From Ophiothrix spiculata (lineage: Eukaryota; Echinodermata; Ophiuroidea; Amphilepidida; Ophiotrichidae), in the NCBI GenBank assembly GCA_000969725.1, contig JXSR01S073286.1: a stretch of 28,328 bases of DNA. One strand, written 5' to 3'. Position numbers and translations under genes: made by a program. The notes below the pieces were generated by a model that worked only from the letters and a program-made list of their open reading frames with translations, was not told where the DNA came from and did no database searches. Below, piece by piece: positions 1-10,334 of this stretch; positions within the stretch are counted from its first letter, which is position 1; every line of letters begins with the position of its first letter.

Positions 1-87
1 GGGTCGGTTGCTTTTGCGTTTTTATGCTACGGGGAAAAAACCTAAGGGGGGGGGGTTGCAAACCCCCCCCCCTGGTTAGACGAGGGG
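1..87. mobile_element. Right end of a C/G-tract inverted-repeat element, cut by the window edge
   Basis: These bases match 27069-27157 with few differences, including the opening GGGTCGGTTGCTTTTGCGTT, the GGGGAAAAAAC box and the G-run followed by TTGCAA. At 27.1 kb this sequence is the right-hand part of an inverted-repeat element whose left end (TTGCAA plus a C-run) lies at 26617. I infer that the window begins inside another copy of that element, inserted next to the start of duplicated copy A. Similarity continues past TTGCAA to about base 87 in both places, so the true element end may be there. The remainder lies outside the window. Confidence 0.6.
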
Positions 88-221
88 TAAGGCTTACATA
101 TTCTCTACTTCTGTCGATTTATATCATTTAGAGATTTTTTGTTTCCTACAACATATGCATTTTTTATAAGATATATTTTTTTTTCTTTTTGTATCGTAAG
201 AAAAAAAAATGTCACAATATC

Positions 222-799
222 AAAAATAGCGAGAGGTGAATTTTTAATGTTAATAATAATAACCGGCTCTCATATAGCGCTGTTACACGTCAAGACGCGA
301 CCACAGTGCAGTGATGTAAAACATACATAAAACATACTTTACCAAAAATATTTAAGCTACGACAAAACTATATTCTTAGGGCTACACATGGTACAAATGG
401 TGAAAACAGTGGAAACACTACTTTGGAAAAAGATGAGTTTTTGTTAGTTTCTTGAACATTGAAATTGAGGCCGATCTTCTCACTGCGACAGGTAAGTTGT
501 TTTGTACCCGCGGAGCAGCATTTTGGAAGGCACAGTCCCCAAACGTATGAAAGTTCTGTTGGAAATAAGCCGATGTTGATCACGACCAGAGCGCAAATTG
601 ACTGAAGGGATGTGAATCTGTAAGAGTCCAGTGAGATATCTGTACACAAGCAGGACAGTCTTAAATAAACTCCGTTGTTTGACTGGTAGGCAATGCAGTT
701 CTCTAATAAGCGGAGAGGTATAACTTTGACCCGCCTGGGATAGAAAACGTGCACAGCGGTTTTGAATCTTTTGAAGTTTCTTGATGTTTTTAGCCGTGA
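222..799 (-). mobile_element. 5'-truncated non-LTR retrotransposon (CR1/L2/jockey type), antisense, copy A only
   Basis: Copy B is contiguous at the corresponding point (about 13560), while copy A carries about 578 extra bases. On the minus strand the insert encodes the C-terminal end of a LINE ORF2 (see 418-806). The 3' end would lie near 222, where a short run of AT-rich trinucleotides (AATAATAATAA on the plus strand at 251-261) sits between the ORF end and the junction. I see no clear target-site duplication, which is common in the CR1/L2 group. The element is severely 5' truncated, as expected from abortive target-primed reverse transcription. Confidence 0.75.
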
Positions 800-806
800 T
801 GTTCAA
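418..806 (-). pseudogene. LINE ORF2 C-terminal fragment, frameshifted
   Basis: The minus-strand frame read from 806 contains LQKIQNRCARF and then the conserved RELHCLPVKQR block with FKTVLLVYRYL after it. This is the hallmark region following the reverse transcriptase fingers/palm in CR1, L2 and jockey-type LINEs. Near 545 the frame breaks. The expected continuation, containing AFQNAAPRVQNNLP and ending FKKLTKTHLFPK, is found in a different minus frame and stops at 418-420. The start codon in the first frame lies in flanking host DNA and is not a real start. The catalytic part of the reverse transcriptase and the endonuclease are absent, so the copy is dead. Confidence 0.85.
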
Positions 807-1319
807 ACATTAACATCAAGAAGAAGACATGTAGGCTATAAACAATTGTATAATAATTTAATCTTGAATAACATATTCATTGCTATGTTCTTTGTGTTCA
901 TTATTATGTACTTTGGTATGTCTTGAACTTGAAATGTAAGAGAATGTGTCATACATGATCTCCGAATTCCGTAAAAGGCATATTTGTTGTATTCATAAAA
1001 TGTCTTAAAAGATAGGTTATATCTTAATATTTCGTTACACTACAAATGTCATATTACAGTTGTATCATGACATACAGACATATGTCTATGTAATTGATTG
1101 CTAGTTATTATGCGTTATGATATCCTAATAACCATTATATAATTCTGGGATGTCATCTTAATGAAAATTGATCTTAAATACAAGAAAAAGGCCGTCTTTT
1201 AAAATTGAAGACACGATCCTTTTGGATATGCACATACTTCGTGTTAAGGTAATATTTGTGAAAATCCGAAGTTTGATTGATGGTATAATAATTCAACATT
1301 ATTTTTACTATAATTATTA

Positions 1320-2002
1320 TAAAAATTATTATTATCATTTATACATGTTTTCGAAATATGTATTACAATATTTAAAAGGTTTTTTTTAGGATAATCTGTA
1401 ATTCTCAGAAATGTACCGTGACATTGGTATTCACCTACTACTTTATCGGCATATATTATGTTATTCAGTACTTTAAACACTGCAAACGAATATAACTTAA
1501 AATACTGAACTGAAGTATGACAAATCAACAGCTTAAAAGAACGAACAAATTCAAAGTATTAGGATTACTGGTTTAACATTTTGTACATGATGCTCAAATA
1601 ATGTAATGTTGATTGTTGCATATGAGGTTATTGATTTTGACAGAAGTAAATAGAAATTGTATCATTTGACGTTTTAAAGTAAGAAGTAAACTTCACCCAA
1701 ATATTAGTAGAATCGTTTATCATTGTAAGGAAAACAAGTGAATTTCTCCATCACGTGTGCATAACAAGTACATTTCTCCATCACGTGTGCATAGGTCATC
1801 TTCGTGTATCATTTTGATTATTTAAATTTTCGCAAATATCTAATGCACTTTATTTAAATATTTAAATTTAAAGGCGTCATTTAAACCAAGATCTCAAAAA
1901 TGTTCAACCAGTAGTATACATTTTGTATGTGATAATGACATTAGGTAAGGATCATTGGCAAGACTAGTGCATATGTGGAAAAAGAAAAAAAAAAGGATAA
2001 AT
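1320..2002. other. Copy A-specific segment, unidentified
   Basis: The flanks match copy B at 14103 and 14223, but about 680 bases here are replaced by about 115 unrelated bases in copy B. The left edge is a very AT-rich run of TTATTATAA-type sequence. Inside is the 30-bp tandem duplication at 1733-1792. I found no terminal inverted repeat, no coding similarity and no target duplication, so whether this is an insertion in A or a deletion in B is open. Confidence 0.5.
1733..1792. repeat. Direct tandem duplication of a 30-bp unit
   Basis: Two adjacent 30-base units (1733-1762 and 1763-1792) begin AACAAGT and end TTTCTCCATCACGTGTGCAT. They differ at two positions only. Each carries the palindromic E-box CACGTG. 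The unit is absent from copy B, so it arose within a copy A-specific segment. Confidence 0.9.
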
Positions 2003-2679
2003 AAGAAAATGCGGATTACGTTTTTCCTTTGGCTAAAATACCCATTGTTACACTCTTATTTAGGTCAAGGATTGCAAAATCTAAAACACCGATCAAATTC
2101 GTTGACATTCAAAAGTAATTATATCTCTGGTTCAGGTCCTTTGCAGGTAGAGTTTGCTAAAGGCTTCGCCACAGTATGCTAATTAAACAAATACAGGGAA
2201 TGCTTACGGAAAAAGTAGCTAAATATATTACTTCAACACGTCATCTTTACGAAACTTGGTATAAAACAATTTTTATTTTTTCAAATATGACATAAAATTA
2301 AATTAATGCACCACATCAAAAGGTAATGACATCTTTAAGCAAAAAGTCATAGCCGAGTTATTAATATTACTGGACAAGTTCTTTATTCCTCTTTAATATT
2401 ATTACTAAATTTGACTTACTTTTTTTATTTGAAAAAACAATGTAATATTTCAAAGAATATGTCCACGACAAAATTCGAAATACCCGGACTTGTGAAAAAT
2501 TAAATTGGGTTTAATGAACAGAGGCAGACTGCAATGTCATACAAAAATAGCATGCGGTTTACTTAAAACAAGTAATCGTTTATGTTTGAACAAAATGACA
2601 TTACATAAACGTGTGTTTTTATTATAATAATCCCTGCCTTAAATATACAATTGAAAAATAAATAATTAAATAGTTGGAA

Positions 2680-3149
2680 TATAACGGTCAACCACTTTGT
2701 AAAATAATACTGCTGTAGCTGTTACAGTAGTCTACAGGCTTCATATTCTAAGACAAGTCTTGTCTACCGACATGGATCATAAGATGTGCTCTCACGATGT
2801 GAATGGAAAGTGAGTTTCAGGACATCATTTTTTAATATTTTGTAGTATGTTATACTTTCTTTTATCACTTTTAAATTGTTTTATTTAAAAAAATCCTTTT
2901 GTTCAAGCATATATTAAACACTGACCAATAATTGCATTTTTTTCTTTCAGCTTGAAAATTATTGTATTTGTATCATACCATGGACATATATAGGATGATA
3001 CAAAACTAGATGGTTATTTTGGATGATAATTGGATAACATTTTGTTGCATTACTTGAATTTAATAAGTGCTAAGTGCTATTATTTAATTATTTTTTCTTT
3101 CTCTTTTATTTTCTTTTCAATGACAAACGTCGTTTCTCCGCTTCATCAG
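2680..3149 (+). other. Candidate two-exon transcript fragment (splice-like signals)
   Basis: A block conserved in both unit copies contains ATGGATCATAAGATG (2773) and ends at a donor-like GTGAGT (2810). A pyrimidine-rich stretch ending TTTCTTTCAG (2950) is a good acceptor, giving a 141-base candidate intron. A second strong donor, CAG followed by GTAAGT, ends at 3149. It is preceded by ATGACAAACG (3120), which gives an open reading of ten codons before the donor. Copy B keeps these signals: donor at 16023-16032, acceptor at 16170, donor at 16370. The short reading frame from 2773 is not conserved, because copy B stops after five codons. It could be a non-coding transcript or chance. Confidence 0.25.
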
Positions 3150-3961
3150 GTAAGTAAAGTTTGCAAATAAACATTTATTTGATGGTAGATTGTATGGAAA
3201 TGTTAATCATATTTGCGACTGTCCATCCCAAACCAACCGTAAATGCTGGGCATTTTCACTTTTTTAATATTTGCAAAGACCATGTTATAAAGATTAAAAT
3301 GACACCTGAACTTCTCTCAGTTTCCAGAAGTCAAGTTATGGTCCATCAAAGTTTGTCAGAGAGTGAAAAGTATAGCTGAGATAGACGCGTTAAAAAATTA
3401 GTAAGCCCTATATTTATGTTGATTGTCTCCAAAAATATGCAGATTTATTTCGTATTTCCTATCATTTCCTTAAAATGAAACTTTGCTCGTGTTTTGAAGT
3501 AAGCACAAGGATTGTGAATTTGTCAAATTACGAGCTGGAGATGGATTTTCCTCTGTAGCGCATATGAAGTTTCTTGTATTAACGGCTCATACGGGCTGGA
3601 CAGCCACATTTTAGATATGACAACTTTCAACAAATTAAAAAAATAGACATAAAGTATCGAACAGAACAGTTATCAAACAGTGTGCCATTTTATATATAAA
3701 ACGAAATGGAATGGTGGTTTGCTTATACCTATATCATTTACCTATCATCACAAAATACGACTGTATTTCTTTCTTTTTTCGATATTAAGAAATCATTGTT
3801 CTTTGTGCGCTTACATAAATGGTATTGCCGTGTTGCTGGATGAACACAAATGAACCTTCTTATCAAGAGACACGGACATTTAATGGCATTTGCAGTCAAC
3901 AATTTGCATTAGTGCCTCCAAGGCACCTTCATTGTCGTATACCAAGAAATGACCCTTAGTG

Positions 3962-4178
3962 CAAAAACTGACACGCAAGTCAATAGGTTGTAAGTCGATA
4001 TCAATAGACAAAAGCAAGATACTTGTAATCAGATATAAAAATATCAACAACGAGAAGTTTACTTGTATTGAGCCATCGTATAGTATAACAGCCAGGGGTC
4101 ATGACTCTTGAATTTATATCACTTTTATTGATTGTGAAGGTAGCGCCTTGCACATACCCATAAAATCCAATTACCTTG
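3962..4178. repeat. Older internal duplication, left member (copy A)
   Basis: This segment is a diverged direct repeat of 4602-4813. Shared landmarks in order are AACTGA, a GATATCAATA block, AGATATAAA, the GAAGTTTACTT box followed by a GAGCCATC/GAACCATC motif, TTATATCAC, AAGGTAGC and a terminal AATTACCTT. The period is about 640 bases. The same pair exists in copy B, so this duplication predates the 13-kb duplication. It has no open frame in common between members. Confidence 0.75.
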
Positions 4179-4601
4179 TGTCAAGTTACGATTGCGTTTA
4201 TTTTTATTTTGTTTGTGTGCGAGAGTTGTGATTAAAACTATAATACTAGTTCAGAATAACATTTGAATTCAAATTTATCACGAAGTACGACATTTTGTAT
4301 ATTGCACAATTTTGATGGATATCAATATCAACGAGTGCATTAGTTTGGATACGAATGATCAAATATTAACTTTTTGCAAAGCCATTGTTCATTAAATTAT
4401 GCAACAATTATGCATAGAAAATGTAACTATGGGTAAAATCTTGCAACTTATCGGTGATCAATCGTACTCGCATGTATTCTCAGTACAGTTATTCAAGTAA
4501 CAAAATTATTGGGAAATCTTTTACTACTTAGGTAATCATTTAACAGAAGTGAGTCCAAAGCATTCGCTTGTCCATTGCTTGGTAATCTTTTCTTATTGTA
4601 T

Positions 4602-4813
4602 AAGAACTGATGGACATGCCAGAAGGTATAAATCTGATATCAATACAAAAAACAGAGAACAAGTAATAAGATATAAACATATCAATAGCGGGAAGTTTAC
4701 TTTCATTGAACCATCTTGTATTAAACAGCTGCGCGTCGACTTAACTAATGGATTTATATCACCGTTATTGTTAAGGTAGCACCTTTCACCCACCATTCAT
4801 ATTAAATTACCTT
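4602..4813. repeat. Older internal duplication, right member (copy A)
   Basis: This is the direct-repeat partner of 3962-4178, aligning over about 210 bases with many substitutions. Conserved pieces include CTGATATCAATACA, GAAGTTTACTTTCATTGAAC, ATTTATATCACC and the terminal AAATTACCTT. The copy B version is at 19201-19420. It has no recognisable coding content. Confidence 0.75.
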
Positions 4814-4822
4814 GTCTTTACT

Positions 4823-4912
4823 AAATGAAAATAATCAAATATAAAGTCAATGTTATTTAAAAATGGCAAATGAAAATAATCAAATATAAAGTCAATGTTA
4901 TTTTAAAATGGC
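4823..4912. repeat. Tandem duplication of a 45-bp unit, copy A only
   Basis: Two adjacent units (4823-4867 and 4868-4912) begin AAATGAAAATAATCAAATAT and run through GTCAATGTTATTT to AAAATGGC. Differences are minimal. Copy B has a single unit at about 19432-19478, so this is a recent slippage or replication event in copy A. Confidence 0.85.
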
Positions 4913-5547
4913 AAACGTTTTTAATACGGCATTATTAAACGGTTTGCAGTTTTGTGTCTGGTGAAAATATTTTCTTTCAAGCATTTTTATACTTCATTAA
5001 TTTATAAAAATAATGTAAATATCCCAAAGGTACTGCCATTTTCTAAAGAATATGTGAATTACCTTTTCACGCAAACTAATTATTCATTTAGCCTGTTCAA
5101 GTTTGTCGTAAGTTATCTCATTAAAGGGCAAAGGATTTTGCTAACTAAATCGTAAATGACAAAAGAAGTATCGAATTAATTTTACCGCTAAAAAGAGGCC
5201 TGTCAATCAAAGTATAGGATAGGCTATTGTCTTCGACGAAAAGCATAACGCCTGAATTTTTTTAGTTGTGCTTTTTATCGTGTAAACACAATGGATTGTT
5301 AAGGATTGCAATTTCTCAAGTGCGGATTATCTATACTTATTGGCTCCAGTGAATAGAATAAGTAATGGGTTAACAAAATATTTTACTACGGATTACAAAA
5401 TGCATTGTTATGCACGGAATAATGTCAATATTGAAGATAATGTATGTTCCATTTTCGACCAGCTACGGGCAATGGCTTATGTTTTCTGGCAACTTAATAT
5501 TAATTTGTAATTGTTTTTTCGTCTCATCACGAAGTTGTCCTACAAAT

Positions 5548-5990
5548 GTGACCCGTCATATCGAAAGGTACCTTAAGGTCGGCAAAATCAAAATTGATTT
5601 TTTGGTCTCATCTGAAAGCTGAGATTTTAAGCTTTAAAATTACACCTTGATTTTGGTTATTGGATGTTCGGTTACGAAGTTACACCCAAATTGGTAAAAG
5701 GCATCGGGCTGATTCGGAAAACTATAGTTCTGAGAAAATCGAGTTTAAAGTTTTTGTACTTAGTAAATCTCGAATGGAGAGGGGATTTTTAGCTTGGTTT
5801 TTAATACATTTTTCTTATGTTTTGGATGTTGGAACTTGATTAATATGATAGAACACACTTCAATGATAACCTTTCTGATGAAATTAGAAATGCGACCTTG
5901 GACGTAATTTTTGACTATGATTAACTTCAATGGCCCGTATCTCGTAATGTACTATGCCGGTATTAAGGTACCTTTCGATATGACGATCCG
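5548..5990. mobile_element. MITE-like element with 23-bp perfect terminal inverted repeat, copy A only
   Basis: Bases 5554-5576 (beginning CGTCATATCGAAAGGTACCT) are the exact reverse complement of 5963-5985. Pairing continues inward with a few mismatches to about 31 bases (GGCA next to TGCC). Copy B lacks the whole block: its sequence passes directly from the CGTCCCAC region (21360) to the ATACAATCTTGG region (21382). Outside the inverted repeats a CAAAT occurs on both sides (5543-5547 and 5991-5995) and could be the target duplication, but the exact ends are not certain. The interior has no conserved coding potential, consistent with a non-autonomous DNA transposon. Confidence 0.75.
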
Positions 5991-7242
5991 CAAATAATAC
6001 TATCTTGAAGTGATCACCCATCCTTGCAGCTTCATTGGTTAATCCAAGACTGCCATAATGTATTATTGATGCCAGATTTCTTACCTTTTTAGACAGATTA
6101 TTTAGATTAATTATAATATCAAGACTTAAGTTTGGATATCTCACAATACTAGAAAAAGTCAGATTTTAACATTGATTGGCCGACTTACATATGTCACCAA
6201 TGCAATACTGGCACTTATTTGCTACTAGGCGAACATCCGTTGACTGTCTTGTATTTTGTTTAACAATGGGAAATGGATAAAACATACAATTATCAAATAA
6301 CAAATACTGTGAATGCAAACATAGATATAGATATGAAGCAAACTTCAGACTTAAACATAATAGACGTTCACCTCATTGTATTGGAGGAAGCGTCGTATAC
6401 AAATTGTATTATAATTATAAAATAACATACCAATAATGCCATACATGCAAGAGCGTATAAGTTCGTTGTCAAATATTATGTACAGACAAGACAAAACATA
6501 ACATGATGCAACAATGTGTTGTTTTATTGGACGTGCACTGGTTATTAGCGTAATAAAGGTATGGTAATTGGATTGGCAATAATTTGGCCGACGCGGTAAA
6601 ACCGTCAAGTAAAATGATTGATGGGAAAATATGTAGTTTAATCATGTTATTAGTAAAACGAAACAAAATATCAGTATGTCATAGCATACAAATAATGAAT
6701 GTTATGAGTGAAATGTAACGACTAAATTCATCTCATGAACTGAGATATATAATGCTACATGGAAAGAGAAGACGCTGAGTCAAATCAGTGAAAAATATTC
6801 TTACCATCTCCCATGAGGATTTCACGTTTTCTCTGTCTATCTGATATTTTTGATCTATTGACCTATTTAAACTTTGTTTAAAGGTAAAAAAAAAACAAGA
6901 TAGAAAATCCATTTTAGGTATTTGTTTATAGATTTAAAAAGAGAAAAAGGTTCAAGGTTGAAAATGTTAATTATAAATGATCATTCTCAGAAATTCGGGC
7001 AAAAGCAGATTTGGTATTATTTGTCAATACTGATAAATTTGGACAAAAACAAACATCAAAATCATGTTCAGTTTAAAAATCCCTTCCTAGAAACGTTAAC
7101 TTCTGACGGCAAAGTTTGATCATTACCTTACAAAAACAATGTATGCCATTTTGGGTCTACCCCTGGTCAGACTTTATTGCAGAAAGAGGTCAATTGACCT
7201 TTATTGAAGTATGTTAATGTACTAGACGTTTTGATAACTTAC

Positions 7243-7393
7243 ATTAAGAGACAAGGGACCGCTTGGCATTATATTAACCAGACCCTTTGTTCTATGGACT
7301 ATAAACGTTCTTCTTAAGCTTATTTTGTCTGGCACCATACAGTCATCCGTGATTGCAAGTTCTATTGCAAGCTTCAGTCTAGCTGGATATAAT
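7243..7393 (-). pseudogene. Candidate minus-strand exon, interrupted in copy A
   Basis: On the minus strand this reads YPARLKLAIELAITDDCM, then VPDKISLRR, and ends at a strong donor-like GTAAGT (at 7242 on the minus strand). Compared with copy B it has an in-frame 12-base duplication (ELAI) and an out-of-frame insertion downstream. Just 5' of YPARL the copy B reading frame is broken in copy A by the extra block 7394-7960. The peptide is not one I can assign. A CARD/Death-fold resemblance crossed my mind but is not supportable by eye. Confidence 0.3.
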
Positions 7394-7960
7394 TTAAAGC
7401 CCTTATAAACAAGTCTCTAGCATCCAATAATTAGTCGATGGAATGTCATTTTTATAAAAAGACTTAAAAAACATGTCAAGCTTAATCAAAAATGTTATAT
7501 GATGGATCATCTACATGCGCCAATTGCTTGGCAGTTAGCAACTGCTTGATTGATGAATACGCAATATCAATTCGAGAAATGAAGATTTTCTTGCAAAACG
7601 GCTTACGTCCATTTAGAAACTTTTTGAGGAAAGGGTAAAATATACCCGGGCAGTAAAATGTGTCGCCAAATTCCTAATAAAAATGTTAGTTATTCCGTTA
7701 GAATATGTACCGTATCTTATTAATTGGTTACTTATGTTTTTGTTGAAATGGACGTAAGCCGTTTTGCAGGACAACTCATGAAATTTAAACTTAAGAACCA
7801 CCTATCTTCCAATGTTTTGCAAAATGTCTATTTCAATTCTTCATTAGGCTATATTGTACTTTATAAATGCTAAAATACGATATCCATATTTGGGCTACAT
7901 GTAACATGTGTATGATTTTAACCAATTTAGCGAGAATTTTTCAACAATTGTTTTTTACCA
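7394..7960. mobile_element. Copy A-specific insertion block containing a short hairpin
   Basis: Copy B runs uninterrupted from the CTAGCTGGATATA motif (22671-22683) into the segment matching A 7965-8010 (AATCTACCAAAAAC). About 570 bases therefore separate the two in A only. It contains the 177-bp inverted-repeat structure at 7592-7768. No terminal repeats bounding the entire block and no coding similarity were found. It may be a composite of more than one insertion. Confidence 0.5.
7592..7768. mobile_element. Short inverted-repeat element, 23-bp perfect arms
   Basis: Bases 7592-7614 (TGCAAAACGGCTTACGTCCA plus TTT) are the exact reverse complement of 7746-7768, separated by 131 bases. The arms are perfect while neighbouring DNA is highly diverged between paralogues. 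This suggests a fairly recent MITE or foldback insertion. A target duplication is not evident. Confidence 0.6.
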
Positions 7961-8388
7961 GGATGATGCACAAGTTAAATGTCGGTAAGAATCTACCAAA
8001 AACACATTTTAAAATGGTCTCTAAGCTGTTTTGCAATTCAGTTCTTTGAATATGATTGATGATAAAAAATCTAAAATAACACATTGGGCAAACAACACAC
8101 CAAATGCATTTTGTAACAACCAAGAGTTCATCAAAACTTGTTGAGGACATGATGCATCTTGCAAAAACAATTTAAAAGTAACTTATTTTCATCAAATACA
8201 TCAAACCTTGACATTAAGCAACACTATACCTACATTTAATTTCAGTGTGTAGAAAACATAGGTTGTTTTAGTTATCTTAAAATTGTATAGAATCATTGCT
8301 TATATAGAATTCGACATACTGTCTTATAGAATTTTACAATAAATTTCAGCAAGAATTACTTATGGAGACAGGTACGACTGAAGGTTTA

Positions 8389-8748
8389 TCAAGCGCTTTT
8401 TATTCTGGTAATACGTTTTTGTTTGTGTTCGGCTTTAAGTGTATCACTACTACCATTATTTATACTGCCATCTGTCAAAACATTCAAAACGGAGACATGA
8501 AATTCGTATTCGTCTTTATAAGTGTAGTTATTCCCTTTTGGAAATGAGTCCTTCATATCTATATTGTTTATCAACAATAACGCTATAACATTTTTACCAT
8601 TGATGTATAGGGTTCGTGTAGTGTTTGCTTTCTGCAAGAAATCATATACGTGTTTAGGCAGGATGATATCTAATTTTAGACCAGTAGCATCATCCACAAG
8701 AATTTCAATACGCCAGAATAAGAACATCCCAACTCCAATAGCTCCATT
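8389..8748 (-). pseudogene. Candidate minus-strand exon of an unidentified gene
   Basis: The minus strand has an acceptor-like ATTAACAG (8749-8754) followed by 119 open codons. The frame begins NGAIGVGMFLFWRIEILVDD and continues ATGLKLDIILPKHVYDF before ending at the stop 8389-8391. A donor-like GGTAAAA occurs inside it. Copy B conserves only about 85 bases of it (22862-22947) with in-frame stops, so copy B is broken. The start of the exon is also present in inverted orientation at 9121-9165, with a stop. The open length and mixed amino-acid composition argue for an exon relic. I do not recognise the family. Confidence 0.35.
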
Positions 8749-9165
8749 CTGTTAATTATATTTATTAAATATGAATGCATACACATTTCTGAAAATGCTT
8801 TCACATCACTAAAATAGCATTTCCATGTCAATATCCTAATCATGTTGTCACATTTGACCTTGTAGTTGATTTGTTTAGACATTGTTAGATAATTGTTATA
8901 GTACATTGTTGCTATATTTAAACAGCCATTACAAGAACGTCCAAACTCCACGAGCTCCCCTCTGCAACCATATGCTAGGAAAATTATCTAACAATGTCTA
9001 ACAAAGTCAACTACAAGGTCAAATGTGACACTATGATTGGGATAAAGACATGGAAATGCTTTCTAGTGATTTGAAAGCATTTTCAGAGATTTATATGCAT
9101 TTATATTTTACATAACTTAACAGAAGGCAGCTCATGAAGTTGGGATGTTCTTATTCTAGCGTATT
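8707..9165. repeat. Large inverted duplication with arms of about 185-190 bp
   Basis: The left arm 8707-8895 and right arm 8982-9165 are reverse complements with scattered mismatches and small indels. Shared blocks include AGAATAAGAACATCCCAACT, CTGAAAATGCTTTCA, GCATTTCCATGTC, the TCACATTTGACCTTGTAGTT block and GACATTGTTAGATAATT. The spacer is about 86 bases. The arms contain the acceptor and first codons of the candidate exon at 8389-8748, so the exon boundary is present twice, head to head. Copy B lacks the structure. It is probably a local inverted duplication or a foldback insertion. Confidence 0.85.
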
Positions 9166-9278
9166 CATTTAAATGGAAGTAAATTATAATATACAATCCA
9201 TTGTCGTGTGACAACGGTCACTGTGCTCTTGAAATTTAGATGAGAGTCGTAAATGCGATGTAAGTTTGTTTTCTTTTC

Positions 9279-9296
9279 GGGGGGGGGGGGGGGGGG
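9279..9296 (+). repeat. Poly-G run (18 G)
   Basis: An uninterrupted run of 18 G follows TTTTC. Copy B has AT-rich sequence at the same point (about 23040), so the tract expanded or inserted after duplication. It is a potential G-quadruplex former and a likely sequencing-error hotspot. Confidence 0.9.
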
Positions 9297-10334
9297 TTGT
9301 ATTGCTCTTTGTCATATGTTTACACAAATACCATTTCCATTATTTTATTTTTAAATTGTCAAACAGAAAAGTCGGTTTAGTATTCCATCAGCAATTGCTT
9401 ATATGTCAGCATCAATGCCCGTAGACATGGTATATGTATGGAAAGTAATCTAGCGTTACCGCAGCGCGTGAATCTGAGTGATAATGAGTTCTTAAGTAAA
9501 TAAAACTTTCAGGCGATTAAGATTACTGTCATTATTATCACTGATATTTTAACTGGACTTCTTCTTGAATACTTTGCCTTTCTATAATTACTGATCATTA
9601 TTCTTCGGTGAGCGTAACTACAGACACAAACATAACACGCATGATAGTACACTTTACTTATAAGAATTAGTCAAACACGCCACATGATGCTTGACCTAAT
9701 GTTATGAATTTTTGAGTTGTGTGATGTGAAAATCTTAGTATTTCATATGAGTGCTATTCTTGTGAACTATATTTTGACTATTGTTGTGTTATTTTGCAAG
9801 ATCTATTTCACTAAAATAATCTAGGTTTGATTTTTTTAATCATTAGCTAGTACGTAGAATGATACTTCAAATTTGTCGAGTTTAAAATCTCTCAATGCAT
9901 AGTGTCAATTTTCAAACATACATGTATATAAAACATCAAACGCTATTACGGGAATTAATAGCAGTAACAAAGTACCACAATACACAGATAAGTGTTACAG
10001 TAGTGCTGACTAGTTGTCGCCAAGTTAGCGGGTCAGTTCCCTTTAAACCAGATCCTCTAAAGATATATTCAGGTAAATTATTCTGCTGGTTATTCAAATA
10101 GTTTAGTAGTTACATGTAACATATTGATATCGTTACGTGGTGATAAACAAAACGTAAGATCTGTTAGTAAATGTTGCAACATAGAATAGCTTTAGTGGTG
10201 CATTGAATTTTGAGAAAATAAATATCTGCCTTCAAAATTTCTCACATTATTAACTTCATGAAAAAGGTAAATATTTTTGATTACCTTTGTCAATGCAATT
10301 CATTTTCCATGGATTTTTCATATCGCTGAAATTT

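Noticed and set aside
368..754. 128-codon minus-strand ORF starting MHVFYPRRVK
   Set aside because: It is a shadow of the LINE ORF2 fragment in a neighbouring frame. The conserved reverse transcriptase motifs are in the other two minus frames.
3213..3240. Similarity of CCATCCCAAACCAACCGTAA to 26268-26290 in the direct orientation
   Set aside because: Short, and inconsistent with the longer inverted match in the same region. Probably chance.
4549..4779. 76-codon plus ORF and the overlapping minus ORF in the internal duplication
   Set aside because: The paired duplicate at 3962-4178 is full of stops in the matching frame, so coding is not supported.
6351..6608. 85-codon minus ORF similar to 21706-21963
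   Set aside because: Similarity follows simply from the A/B duplication. Indels between the copies include shifts compensated by AT-rich stretches, and the composition does not look like a protein.
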